Source: Neocallimastix lanati (nom. inval.)
Taxonomy: Eukaryota; Neocallimastigomycota; Neocallimastigomycetes; Neocallimastigales; Neocallimastigaceae
DNA: 64,000 nt
Direction of reading: 5' to 3'
Assembly (NCBI GenBank): GCA_016946835.1
Contig: JACVTC010000062.1
Coordinates: 371,001-435,000, forward strand
A program made the position numbers and the translations under genes. Positions 34,000 to 50,561 of the stretch are shown here, piece after piece. Below the pieces are notes generated by a model, which did no database searches, was not told the DNA's origin, and saw nothing but the letters and a program-made list of their open reading frames with translations. Positions within the stretch are counted from its first letter, which is position 1. Each line of letters starts with the position of its first letter.

Positions 34000-35177
34000 T
34001 TTATGCTTGAATATTTATAAAACTTACCAATGAACTAATACTTTGCCATTTTCATTTCTAATAGCATTATCTATGAAATTTGACGTTGGTTCTATAAATG
34101 GTAAAATATCAAATTCTGGTGTATCAAGAATATCAACTTTGAAATATTTAAATTTCTATAAATATTATATATATTATTGTAGTTTAAATATAAAGTTATA
34201 TATATTTTTTTTTTTTTTTTTCATTTATATAATTTATATTTAAATATTCATATTTCAATAATTTAGTGTATAATTAATAAAACTTTAATATATTATGAAG
34301 AAATATCAATGTATATATAATAAAAAAAATGTATTAAAATAAAATTTGGTATAAACTTACATGTTCAAACATATTTGGTATACCTGTACCAACATTGACA
34401 ATATGAGTTATACCTTTTGAATTTAATATTTCTTCTTCTGCTGCCGCATCTTGAGAACCAATGAAAAGATTTTCAACAACCTTTAAAATTATTTTTTAAA
34501 TTTTATACATATATATATTTATTTATTTAAATTTTTATATTTATAATATATATATATACAAAATGTATTATTAAAATATTAAATATATATATTATTGAAT
34601 TTATAATATTATTAGTAAAAATGATAAGAAATTAAATATCACTAAATCTATTCAGATTTTAATTATTTATTTAGAATTTATCATAGTCTGTATAATATTA
34701 CTTCACAACAATCTGTATCTGGATTTGTATCAACAACGTATCCATTAGATTTATTTGATAATTCTTCAACAATACCATTTTTTTCTTTAAACTTTATGAA
34801 AATAAAAAAAAAAATAAAAATAAAAATAATAATAAAAATGTATTATAATGATTATAAAATTTAATATTATATAAATATGGTATAATATATTAAGGATTAA
34901 GAAAAAATTTTTTATTTTTATTTTTATTTTTTTTTTTATTGTTCTATTTTATTTTATTTTTTCCAATTTTTTTAATAAATACTATTTTAGTTTTAATTTT
35001 TTGTAAATTTTTTATAAATCAATTTACTTTTCTTCCTGTAATTGTGGTATTAATTGTTTCAACTTTCCTAAGGGAAGCTCTTCTAACAGCAAATTTATCA
35101 CTGAATGGTTTCATAGCAAGAAGTTCATCTAATTTTTTCTTGCTAATACCTAAATTAGCAACATTTTGTTCATCCAT
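33195..35177 (-). CDS. DUSP19-like dual-specificity phosphatase, 5 exons (294 aa)
   Basis: Exons (minus) 35028-35177, 34702-34791, 34361-34480, 34028-34155, 33195-33591; 885 nt, splice phases consistent. The start is MDEQNVANLGISKKKLDELL. ETINTTITGRK and NGYVVDTNPDTD precede the catalytic domain, in the same order as VTTLTGKK and GYVQDLS in DUSP19. The domain reads VVENLFIGSQDAAAEEEIL, SKGITHIVNVGTGIPNMF, KVDILDTPEFDILPF (general-acid Asp region) and the signature VHCNAGVSRSSAILIGYLM, with Cys and Arg of HCX5R intact. The fold closes with CICPNFGFAEQL. The signature is split by the phase-2 intron at 33592-34027 within the Cys codon. A C-terminal extension of about 80 residues is Ser/Asn-rich. 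DUSP19 acts on stress-kinase (JNK/MKK7) pathways in animals; the fungal substrate is inferred to be a MAP kinase. Confidence 0.85.
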
Positions 35178-35297
35178 TTTTCTTATTTTATAAAAAAAAA
35201 TTTTTTTTATTTATCTCTTTATTATAAAGTCTTTTATGTATGTGTGTGTATGTATATATATAATAATTTATTTATAACTTTTAAAAAAGTTTTAAAA

Positions 35298-35344
<47 letters not shown>

Positions 35345-35499
35345 AAAAGATATTAATATTTAAAATGTTTAAATAAATAAATTAAATAATTATTGTTTTA
35401 TTTTGGATAGGTTTAATAATAAAATAAAATTAAGTTTGCTTCTTTTTTTTAAAAAAAAAAGTTATTTAATTTTGTTGAGTGTATGTTTTATTTGAGTTC

Positions 35500-35542
<43 letters not shown>

Positions 35543-36607
35543 ATTTATTATATATATAAAGAATGAATATAAAAATTTCCTTTTATTTTATTAAATTATT
35601 TTTTTACTATTAAATTTTGTTATTATTTTTAGTAATAAATTATTTATTGATATTTAATATATTAGTTATACAAATATTTTTTTTTTTTTTATTGAAAAAT
35701 AAAATATTATTAAAAAATATATATATCGTTAATTGTTTCTTTTTCTTTTGAAGAAATTTTCTTATTTTATCATTTAAATAGAAAAAATTTATTATTTTTA
35801 ATTATTTTGAAATTTATATATATGTATTTCATTATCTTTATATAAAATTTGAAGTTATATATGTTATATTATATAATATTAAAAATTTAATAAAATTAGT
35901 ATTATTAATATTTAATAATAAAATTTAATATTGGGTTTACCATTATTTTTTTTATACATCATAAAAATCTACTTCAATATATATTTTTATTTAATAATAT
36001 ATATTTTTAATAATTTATATTTTAATATACAATTAAATTACCTTTTTTATTTTAAGATTTTATATATCGATTTCATAAAAATTGAATATTTGTTATTATT
36101 TTGCCCTTTTTTTTTTTTTTTTTTATTAATATGATTTACATATTCATAATTTTTTTCCCTAAAAATTTCCTTATTTTTTTTTTTTATTATTATTATTACT
36201 ATTATTATTATATTCTTAATGTTTTAATTGTTGAAATTCATATACAAAATATCATTAGATATTATACACTTTTTTTCCTGTTCCTTTTATATTTTTATTT
36301 CAAAATGTTTTGTATTATTAAATACATTATAAAGAATTAAAAATTCTTTATTATTATTTATTATGTAATTCGTTTTTCGTTTTTCTTTTCTTAAATATTA
36401 ACAAAAAAAAAAAATAAATAAATGTTTAAAATATTTATAATTATAATAATTATTAATATCTTTTTCTTATATATATATATTATATATTAATAAATAAATA
36501 AATAAATAAATGGTATGATTTAAAAATTTAAAAAAAAAAATTTTTTTGTTATAAATATACACTTTAAAAAAAATATATATTATTCTATGTTTATATGAGT
36601 TAGAGAG

Positions 36608-36655
<48 letters not shown>

Positions 36656-37087
36656 AAAGAACTGATTATATTTAATTATATATATATATAAAAAAAAAAA
36701 AGTGAACTTTGTATAAAAATAATTTAATATATTTGATAAATTCAATAATTATTTAATATTTTATTTTTTATTAATTATTATTGATATTAAAAATTAATAT
36801 ACATATTTATACTTTACTCATTTATTATTTATTTTTTTGATAATAAATGGATATTATTAAAAAAAAAACATTTTTTATTATTTATTATTTAATTATTTTT
36901 ATTTTAATTATTTTTATTTTAATTATTTTTGTTTTAATTATTTTTATTTTAATTATTTTTATTTTAATTATTTAATTCTATTTATTATTAATTTTAATTA
37001 TTATTAATTCTAAAGATAAAAAATATTTCTAAGGATATATAGAGTATATATTAAAAATAGATAAATTCTATGAATTAATAATCATCT

Positions 37088-37121
<34 letters not shown>

Positions 37122-37645
37122 ATATATCTCCATATAAAATATAATATTTCTTTCTTTATAAATTTTATTTTATATATTTATATAATTTGCATTAAAAGAA
37201 TACGGCATATAAATCCTTATTAACAAGATAGAAAAAAAATAAATAAATGAAATAAATAAAAATAAAAATAAAAAAAAATAGATAAATTTAAATCATTAAC
37301 TTATTTTTAATACTATTTATCAATATAAAATATTTTGAAAATATTTTATTTTAATTTTTTAATATCTTTTATATTTTTATCTACATTGAATTGGTATTCA
37401 CTATATAAATAATAAATAAATAAATAAATAAATAATATTCATTTAAAATTTTTCTCTTTTCTAATTTTAAGAGTTTCTGTTTTTTTTTTTTTTATCATTT
37501 TTATTACTATTCAATTAAAAAAAAAAAAAAGTGACAATTAAAAAATTACTTCGTTTATTAAAATTATAATTAAATAAAAAAAAAATTTTTTAATATAAAA
37601 ATGATAATTAAAAAATTATAATTAAATATAAATTATATAAATATC

Positions 37646-37684
<39 letters not shown>

Positions 37685-39433
37685 ATTCTATACATAAATT
37701 TAAAATGAATATTTAAATTTTAAAAATTTAATTTTTTTTTTTTTTTTCTTTTGATATTACTCATCAAAAATTATGAACTCTGTTGTAGATATGAACGCAT
37801 CGAAATAAATAAAAAATGATATAAAAAAAATTAATTTTTTTTTTTATTTAATTAAATAGTTAAATAATTTGAAAAGTCAATTTAATAATTCAAAAATGGT
37901 CTATTTAAAATAATTTTATATCATATTATATAGTACGACTTTTATTAGCTGTAATTAGTATATAAAATTATATATTAATACATATTTAAAATTAATATAA
38001 ATTTTATTTTTAATCTATTGAATATCATACAAAATATTCAAAATAATATTCAATCTTTACTTGAAAACAATTGATTTTGTAATAGTAAATAATTGAATTA
38101 ACGTTAAAAAAAATAATTAAATTGTTATAGAAAAAGAATTATAATAAAAAAAATATATATTATTATTTCATTATATATAAATGTATATGTAGCAAAAAAA
38201 AAAATAAAAATAAAAAAAATAAAAAATATTAGTTAACTTTAATTAAATCAAAGTTTTAGACAAAGTGAAAACATCGAAAATAAAATAAAATAAAAAAAGA
38301 TTCTTTTTAAAGATAAAAATTAACTTAAATATTTTACACAAATATATATATTTATTAATATTTAATTATTATTTTTTAATTATTTTTATTATCTTTTAAA
38401 AAAATTAATTAAAAAATAGTAAAATCTATAGAGTTAATTCTTTTAAAAAAAAAAAAAAAACTTATTATGATTTTTTTTATTTTTAAATTTTATTATTATT
38501 ATTTTTTTTTGTATATTTGTTTTTTCAATATATAATTATATAATAATTTTTATTATAATAAATAAAAATACTATTCTTTCATATATCTTTTTATATTTTT
38601 ATTTTTTTAAGTAAAGTTTTATGGAATAGCATTTCTTTTTTTTTTTTTTTTTTTTTTTTTTTGAAATAAGTTACATTTACAATTAATTATATATATAATG
38701 ATTATATTGTTAATATATATATATATATATCTTTCTTTTTTAATTCTTTTTATTCATTTTATTCATTTTATATATATAAAGGAATATATTAAAATTATAA
38801 AAAATTAATTATTTTATATATATAAAATAATTATTAATTAAAGTTACAAGTTAAAAATGTGAAAATGTCACCAAAATATAATTATAGATAGTCAACATTT
38901 TTTTTGGATTATTATTTATTATACTTTAAATTTATAATTATTAATTAAATAGAAAATAAAATAAAAAAAACTATTAAGTACAATTACGTTTAAAATGTAT
39001 TTTAAAAGTCCGAATATATATATATAGGTCAATTATTGTAGATATTATTGTATGTATATATAAATGTATGTATATATAAAAATTAACCGAAAAAAAGTTA
39101 AGATGATAGAATAAAGAAATATATATAGATAAAAACTTTATTAATATATTTTTTCAAGATTGTACTATTTTTATATTTAAAATATTAAAGTATTTTTTCA
39201 TAATATTATTATTATTATATTTTGTATATTATTTTTAAAAAAGAAAATATTTCCAAAGGTTAGTTAACTTATTTTTGTAATCAATTATAATATTTAATTA
39301 AATAAAAAAACAATTCATTTAAATTAAATAATTAATTTATATTAAAATATAAATGATATAGTATAATATTTCTTTTTTATATTATTATAATTTTTATTAT
39401 AAACTATTATTATTACAATTATAACGTTTTTTA

Positions 39434-39479
<46 letters not shown>

Positions 39480-39771
39480 TTCTTAGTTTCATCATACATT
39501 TATTAAAATATTAATTAAGTTGAAATGTAATGCAAATAAATTTTTTTTTAAAAAATTAACTACAATAATATAATATTACTGATAATAATAAGTTTATTCA
39601 TTTCTCATTTCTCATTTGATTTTCACATTTAGTAAAAAGAAATAAAAAAAAAAAAAGTACATTATTTCATATTTATTACTATCATTTCAATTATTACAAT
39701 TATTACAATTCACACATAAATACATAAATACTTAAATAAAGATCACTAAAAATATATAAATATAAAAAAAA
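35178..39771. other. Long gene-free AT-rich region between divergent genes
   Basis: About 4.6 kb of simple sequence: T runs near 35503-35537, ATT repeats (35300-35337), A about 41 (36611-36651), a TA run at about 37655-37674, and T about 41 (39438-39478). Open frames encode only Phe/Ile/Tyr/Lys runs. No tRNA, rRNA or conserved coding signal is seen. Confidence 0.65.
36889..36976. repeat. Minisatellite, about 16 bp unit, about five copies
   Basis: TTATTTTTATTTTAA units repeat in tandem, one copy with G for A. Confidence 0.8.
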
Positions 39772-43621
<3,850 letters not shown>

Positions 43622-44542
43622 AAATTGTATAATTGAAAAAAAATAACATTAAATCTATATATATATATATTGTAATATTATAAATATTTGAGATAGAAAT
43701 AAAAATTATAGAAAAAAAAATAGTTAAAATTTTTAAAATTAATTAATATTTAAAATAAATAATAAATAATATATAGATGTAGTTTAAAAATAAAGATAAG
43801 TATTCAATATATAAAATAAATTAATAATAATCTTTAAAAAAAAAAAAGAAATATATTTAAATAATATTTTTCATATTACAATTTTTAAAACATATATATA
43901 AAGTTTTTGATGAAATAAATGACTTAAAATTTAAATAATATATACATATATTGGTTTTTAATTAAATATTCTTCAAATTAATAATAAAATATATATTTAT
44001 TATATATTTGTTGTTATTATAAAACTTTATCATTTCAAAAAAAAAAATAATAATAAATAAATAAATAAATAAAATAATAAGAAAAAAAAATAAATAATAA
44101 AAATATTTTAATAATACATCAATATTTTTAATTATTTTTTATTTTTATCAAAATGTTTCGAAAAAAAAAAAATTAAAAATGAAAAATGAAAAAACAAATT
44201 AAAATATTATAACTTTTTTTTAAACTTTTTAAAGTTATACACATATAAATTGAATATAAAAAAAAGAAAAAAAAAAATTTTTTTATATTATATTAAAGAT
44301 TATTAAAGATATTATATTCTTTTTATTTTTTTTTTTTTTTTTCATCTATCCTATTATAATAATTTTATTTTTTACATAAACTTTACATAAATTGATGCAT
44401 AAAACAAAACAATCAATAGAATTTTATAAATAAAAATTTATATATATAATAAAGAAGAAATTTGGAAATTTAAATATTTAAAATAATAATAAATATTGAA
44501 TAAGGAGAAAAGATATCCTAATTACGACTTATTATCATTATT

Positions 44543-44581
<39 letters not shown>

Positions 44582-44832
44582 ATATAATAGCTTATATTTG
44601 GATATTGGATATTGGATATTAAAAAGAAGATCTATTGTTGATCAATAAATAATTAAAAAAAAAAAGCAAAGAAAATAATTTCACTATAGTAGAAAGAAAA
44701 AAATAAAAAATAAAAATAAAAAAAAAAAAAAAGAACAAAAATTGAAATTTTTTCATCCATATTCACCTTAAACAACTTCATAGATAATCTATTTAAATAT
44801 TTAAGTAAAAAATTAATAATAATAAAATTAGA
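43622..44832. other. Gene-free AT-rich spacer upstream of the scaffoldin-like gene
   Basis: A/T homopolymers including T about 33 (44546-44578). The promoter of the downstream gene must lie here, but no defined motif stands out. Confidence 0.6.
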
Positions 44833-47800
44833 ATGATGATATATAAACATAAAAATTATAGGTAAAATATATTTATCTATTTATCCTTGTAATATTAAAA
44901 TAATAAAGTATATTATTTTATTATTCACTTTTCTTTTTTCAATTTTCTTTTCAATTTTTTTTTTTTTTTTTTTTAATTTCTTTCATAATATATTTATATA
45001 TAAATTTTAATTAATAATTAATATTATTTTGTTGAAATAAAAAGAACACCATGGTTAATTTTGTTATATACTCTCTTTCACAAAGTCTATTCATTATCAG
45101 AATGTAGTGAATCATCAGGTAAATGTACTATCACTAAAGGTCAAAAACTTTTAGAAAAAAATAAATATTGTATCAGTGGAACGAGTATATATCTTGGAAG
45201 TAGTGAGAGCACTGGAGACTGCGCTATTGCCTCTACTATAACTTCCACTGATGGTTATTATTTTTTCAAAAATAATGAAATCATTAAAAATGCAGATTCT
45301 GATCCTGATTCTGGATTTCATTGTACATCTAATAGTAGTTGTAATAAAATTACAGAAAATGGAATTTATATCAATACTTTATCTCCAAAAAATATTGTAT
45401 CCTATGTGCAAGAAGGTTCAAGTAAATCCATTGCTATATCCACCAACTGTGCTTTCCTTACCAAATTATCATCTCCCCCTCATTTAATTAAATGTGATTT
45501 AGAAAATGGATGTAGTGCCGTAAATTCATTTTCACAAAATGATGTTTATATTAATGGTCTTGGAAAAGGTTTAAAAAATGCATTAATCTCATGTAATAGT
45601 CAAACACAATGTAGTGTAATCACTCCACTTGAAAATACATATTATGTAAGTACTACAGATGAAGGGGGATTAATCATTTGTTCTAAGGATGGATGTAGGA
45701 GCTCAAGTTTCAATGTATTAACCCCTAATACTTATTATATAAATAATGGTAATGATCAAGAAACAAAGCAACTTATTTTCTGTGATTCCAGTTCTACATC
45801 TTGTAAGACCGTTGAAGGAAAGGAAAACTTTTATGTCAATGGTGCCAATAAAACAACCTTAATTCAATGTATTAAAGACGCTGAAACTTCAGAAATTACT
45901 TGTTCAGTTGAAGGAAGTAAATCTGATAAATTCTATTTAAACGCAGTTGCTACCGATTCTACTAAAGAAAATGCCTTTATTAAATGTGAAGATAATGATG
46001 GATGTGCTTTTTACACTCCCGAACAAGGTTACTATTTAAATGGTGATGCTTCCTCCCTTGATGATGCTTTAATTCTTTGTGAAGAGTCATGTTCCGTTAC
46101 TAAAAGTAACAATAATTCATTTTATATCAACGGTGCACGAGTTGGATTGAAAAATGGTCTTATTTATTGTACTCTTACCTCATGTTATGCATTAAATGCT
46201 TCATTGGATTCCTTTTATTTAAGTGGAATTGCCAGCGGTCTTGAGGATGCATTAATTTATTTTGACAGGAGTTCCGCTCCCTCCATTGTTAGTGGTATCA
46301 CAAATTCTTACTATTTAAATAGAGCAAGTACAAATTCAACAAATGCTTTAATTAATTGTAATGAGGATTCCTGTTTTGCTACAAGTGAAATTAATGATTC
46401 CTATTATATTACAAAAACGTATGAAAATGAACTGTCGAATACTGAAGTGTTTAAAACCTTGGTTTATTGTAATTTTAAAGGTAAATGTGCCAATGTGATC
46501 GGTGAAAACAATTCATACTATTTAAATAGAGCTGCCTCTGATTTAAAAGATGCTTTAATTAAATGTGAGATGGTTGAAGGAGTCATCAATTGTGATGCTG
46601 TCACTTCCTCCCAAATTAAATTAGGTTATTATTTAAATGCTGGTGATCGTGCCTCACATTATCCCTTAATTACTTGTGACACAAATGCTGAAAAATGTAA
46701 TGCTTTGGCCATAGAAACAGAGGTTACTCCAGGTTATTATGTTAATGCAGGAGATCCTACGAGCTCCATTATTATATGTGGTGAAAAATGTGATATCACC
46801 ACTAATTTATCAGTAGAACAAGTAGGAGGTTATCTCTATAGAAATTCTGTTCTAAACTTTTATTATGATAAAACTTTAACGGTAGCAAACGCCACCACTT
46901 CTTCATTTGATCTTTATTTCTATGTTAAAATTACTCAGAATGATGTCTTTCCAATTACTCCTTCTGGAAAAGAAACTATTTTTAAGGTTTCAAAATATTC
47001 CATTACTCGATTAGCCATTGATGGAATCCTATCATTGGGCTCTGATCATAAAATTAATACCAATGTTCAATTAGGAAACACTAGTAATGTTTACAGTTGT
47101 ATAAAATCCAAACTTACCTGTACTAGGATTACAACTTGTATCACAAATGCCTTCTACCTTAATAAAATATCTAATGTGGGTTACTTCTGTGATTCAAATA
47201 GTTTGATTAAACTTACAAAAGTTGGTTATTATATTGATGGTAGTCGACATAATGGAAGTAATACTCCTTACTTGATTTATTGTAATGGTGATGCTAAATG
47301 TGTCAGTGTTGATGAGCCCTTCCAATACTATTTAAATGCTGGAATAAATTATCTTCCTCAATCCCTATCAAACTTTTCTCCCAATGCTAAAAATGAAAAA
47401 GTTTTAATTTATTGTAATGGAATGAATTGTAATTCCTTAATTCCATCCACTGGTTACTACGTAGCTGGCTTAAGTTCTGTCGATGTCATAGAAAATCGTT
47501 TAATCTATTGTTCCAACGGTGTTTGTAATGAACCCAGACCCATATCAAATAAAGCTTATTTCATTAATTCAGGTGTCGACAATACAATTAAACCTATTAT
47601 TTCCTGTGATACTAATGTCTGTAGCACCAAATCAGTAAATCCTGGTTATTTCATAACAGAAAAAGAAGATTATCTTATTCAGTGTGAATCTTCAACTTGT
47701 AAAGAAATAAAACCCTCTGCTGGTTATTTCTTCTATGGCGACTATCAATCTAAATCGAAATTGCTGATTGAATGTGTTTCTCATCCCGCTACCGGTATGG

Positions 47801-49764
47801 AGTGTAATCTAATTCAAGGTGAAGCCGGATATTACGTTTCCACAACTAAAAACGTTTTAATTAATTGTGCCCATGAAGAATGTAAACTTACCCTCTCTAA
47901 AAACGGTATTTTCCGTTCTGCAACCACTAGTAAAGTATCTTCCAAAAGAAGTCTTTCCCATTTATCTACTCGTGCCAATACCTATATTTACAACCTAATT
48001 ATTTGTAATAAGGATGAATGTCATGAACTTTCTTCATTAGAAATGGCCCTCATTCCAATTTGTAGTTTCTTAGATGATAAATGTTACATTGAATCACCTT
48101 CTACTTCAGATTCTTCCACTGAAATAACCACTATTCCTGCTGGAAATTATTGTACTAATTCCGATCGTAGTCAAATTTATTTCGCTACGAGTTCCATCTC
48201 TATTAAAAAGAATGAAGTTGAATCTTCGTTCTCTACCCCTTCATCAACTAAAAATTGTTTAGAAGTTAGTAAGAAATATAGTGAAAATTTCTATGTCTAT
48301 CAAAACATTATCTATAAACTTAACGATTATAGTATCACCCAAATTTCTAATCCCGGTTACTACTTTATTAATGTTGCCACCAATACTTTAGCTTCTCCTA
48401 CTGATATAAGTACCTATAATGATGAAAATACTAAACTTTTTAAGTGTGACGATGAACAATGTGAATTAATCAATCGACCAGAAAAAACCGCGTACTTTGC
48501 TGATGCCAATAAAAAAATTATTAAATATGATGAAGATAATGATTGTTATTCCTTCATAAAAGATATTATTTGTATCTATTCTAATACTAATAAATGTATA
48601 CCCAATTCTAATATGAATGGTCAAAATGTTTGTATTACCTATAAGGGAGAATTGGTAATCACTTCTTCCGAAATTCAATCCCATGAATCCGGTACCTGTT
48701 ATAAAAGTAAAGATATTCATACCAATATTTATGGATATTCTCGAAATCTCTATACCATGAATGTTTATTCCGCTCAATTAATTCAAAATACTTCCTACAT
48801 ATTTATAAATAATATTTCTCATACCAATGCAAGCTATAAAGATATTGTTAACGGTAAAACAAATTACATTTCAATTTATGGTTGTTTAATGTCCAATTGT
48901 AAACTCTTTGAGCCTCAAGATAGTCTCTACTATTATAATTCCATAAGTAACTATTTAATAAAATATGAAAATGGATTATGGATTACTCCAAAGACTTCCG
49001 GTTATGCTCTCGTCACCACTAATCCCAATGAAATTCATATCTACAAATTTAGTGTAGTCTCCGATAAAGTGATCTTAGAAAATAGAGTTTCTGAAGGATT
49101 CTACTATACCGTTGATGAAGAAATGTATACCTGTGGTGATAAAATAAATACCTGTGAAAAAATTTCAGAATCTGGTTATTATTTCACTGGAAGTGATGAA
49201 ATGTATTACTGTCTCTACGATTCAGAACATATTGAAAAAACAACGTGTTACAAGCAGACCTGTACTCCTGGACAATATTATTTCATAGAAGATCGTTATC
49301 ACCGATGTGAAAAGGGATCTATTATGCATCCTGTAGCTCCAAAATATTGCAGTCGTTTCGATAAAGTTGTTATTAACTTCCCAGTAATGTATAAAGAAAA
49401 TCTACCAAATCGTATAAGAAAAGCAATTGATAATGTTGAATTACATAATAATTCTACCGCTGTCATCAAAAGTACTAATATTAATAATATGAATATTGTT
49501 CCAGGTATATTTACTAATTGTAAATACAATAGTGAAGATGAAATGGCGGATTTCGATTTAATTTGTTTAAATAATTATGTAGAAATAGATAAGGATAAAG
49601 ATGCTAAAATCTGTTCAATAGAAAACTTTGGCTTTATTGAATGTGAGGCCGATAGTCAAAACCCAGAAAAATGTCATGCCAGTTTAGCTCTTTCAAAATT
49701 CCATTATGTTCATTGGACATTTACTATTATAATAGCGTTTATAACCTATCTATTTTTGAATTAA
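44833..49764 (+). CDS. Scaffoldin-like cell-surface Cys-repeat protein, 2 exons (1582 aa)
   Basis: Exon 2 (45045-49764) is open but has no ATG at its start. A 29-nt exon at 44833-44861 (MMIYKHKNY plus two bases), GT-AG intron 44862-45044, supplies one and creates a signal peptide ending near HKVYSLSEC. The mature protein is some 30 degenerate units of about 35-45 residues. Their pattern is G-Y-Y-L-N-A-G, then a polar stretch, L-I-x-C, a few residues, C, then S/V/T and the next G-Y-Y (for example GYYLNAGDRASHYPLITCDT). About residues 610-690 form a non-repeat insert (FDLYFYVKITQNDVF). The C-terminus is a hydrophobic tail, FHYVHWTFTIIIAFITYLFL, typical of a GPI signal or tail anchor. This matches what is known of gut-fungal ScaA scaffoldins: secretion signal, Cys/Gly/Tyr repeats that bind dockerins, surface anchor. 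Dockerin binding is not shown here. Confidence 0.7.
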
Positions 49765-49783
49765 CAAAAAAAAGTATATAATT

Positions 49784-49814
<31 letters not shown>

Positions 49815-50153
49815 GTATACATTTTTATATATATAATAGAATAGAAAATTTTTATTAAATATTAATTAGTTTTAACAAAGTTCATTTTAATTTTTTTTTT
49901 AAATTCCTTTTTCTTTTTCTTTTTCTTTTTTTTTATTTTCATAATAATTATTATACAAAAGAGGTATAACCAATTTTTTAAATTTTATTTTAAAGAATTA
50001 CAACTACATTTTGAAATAGCATCACAACATGTTTATAATAAATGTATAACCAATTATTATTATTTTTTATTTTAATTTTTTACCATTAATATATAATCAA
50101 TTTTTTTGCAAATCTTTTTTTTTTTTTCAATTATTATTATTTTTGTATGTATT

Positions 50154-50204
<51 letters not shown>

Positions 50205-50375
50205 TAATATAAATACCTAATTACAATGCTTATTTAGTATTATTTTATTAATTTTATTTTTTTTACAAAGAGTTTTTATACAAGTAAAAAAAAAATCATA
50301 TTTAATTTTATTTAAATATGAAGCATCTTATATTAATAAACTATATTAATAAACCATATTAATAATAATAAATAA

Positions 50376-50434
<59 letters not shown>

Positions 50435-50561
50435 TTTATTAATTTTTTTAAAAATATTAAATAAAAATTGTTATTAGAAAAATATATTAATAAAGGGTTA
50501 GAATTATGAGCATATATTTAAATTATTTTTGTTAAATATTTTTATATATTAATATAAATTA
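49765..50561. other. Gene-free AT-rich spacer
   Basis: Long A runs (about 49792-49814, 50161-50201, 50380-50411) and a TA tract. The 3' end of the scaffoldin-like transcript must lie at its start. Nothing else is seen. Confidence 0.65.

Noticed and set aside
45051-45107. ATG at 45051 as the start of the scaffoldin-like gene
   Set aside because: It is out of frame and meets a stop after 18 codons; the micro-exon at 44833 gives an in-frame start with a signal peptide.
45251-45487. 78-aa frame inside the scaffoldin-like gene
   Set aside because: It is a shadow in another frame of the Cys-repeat protein.
48466-48777. Minus-strand frame of 103 aa
   Set aside because: Antisense of the scaffoldin-like exon; no independent features.
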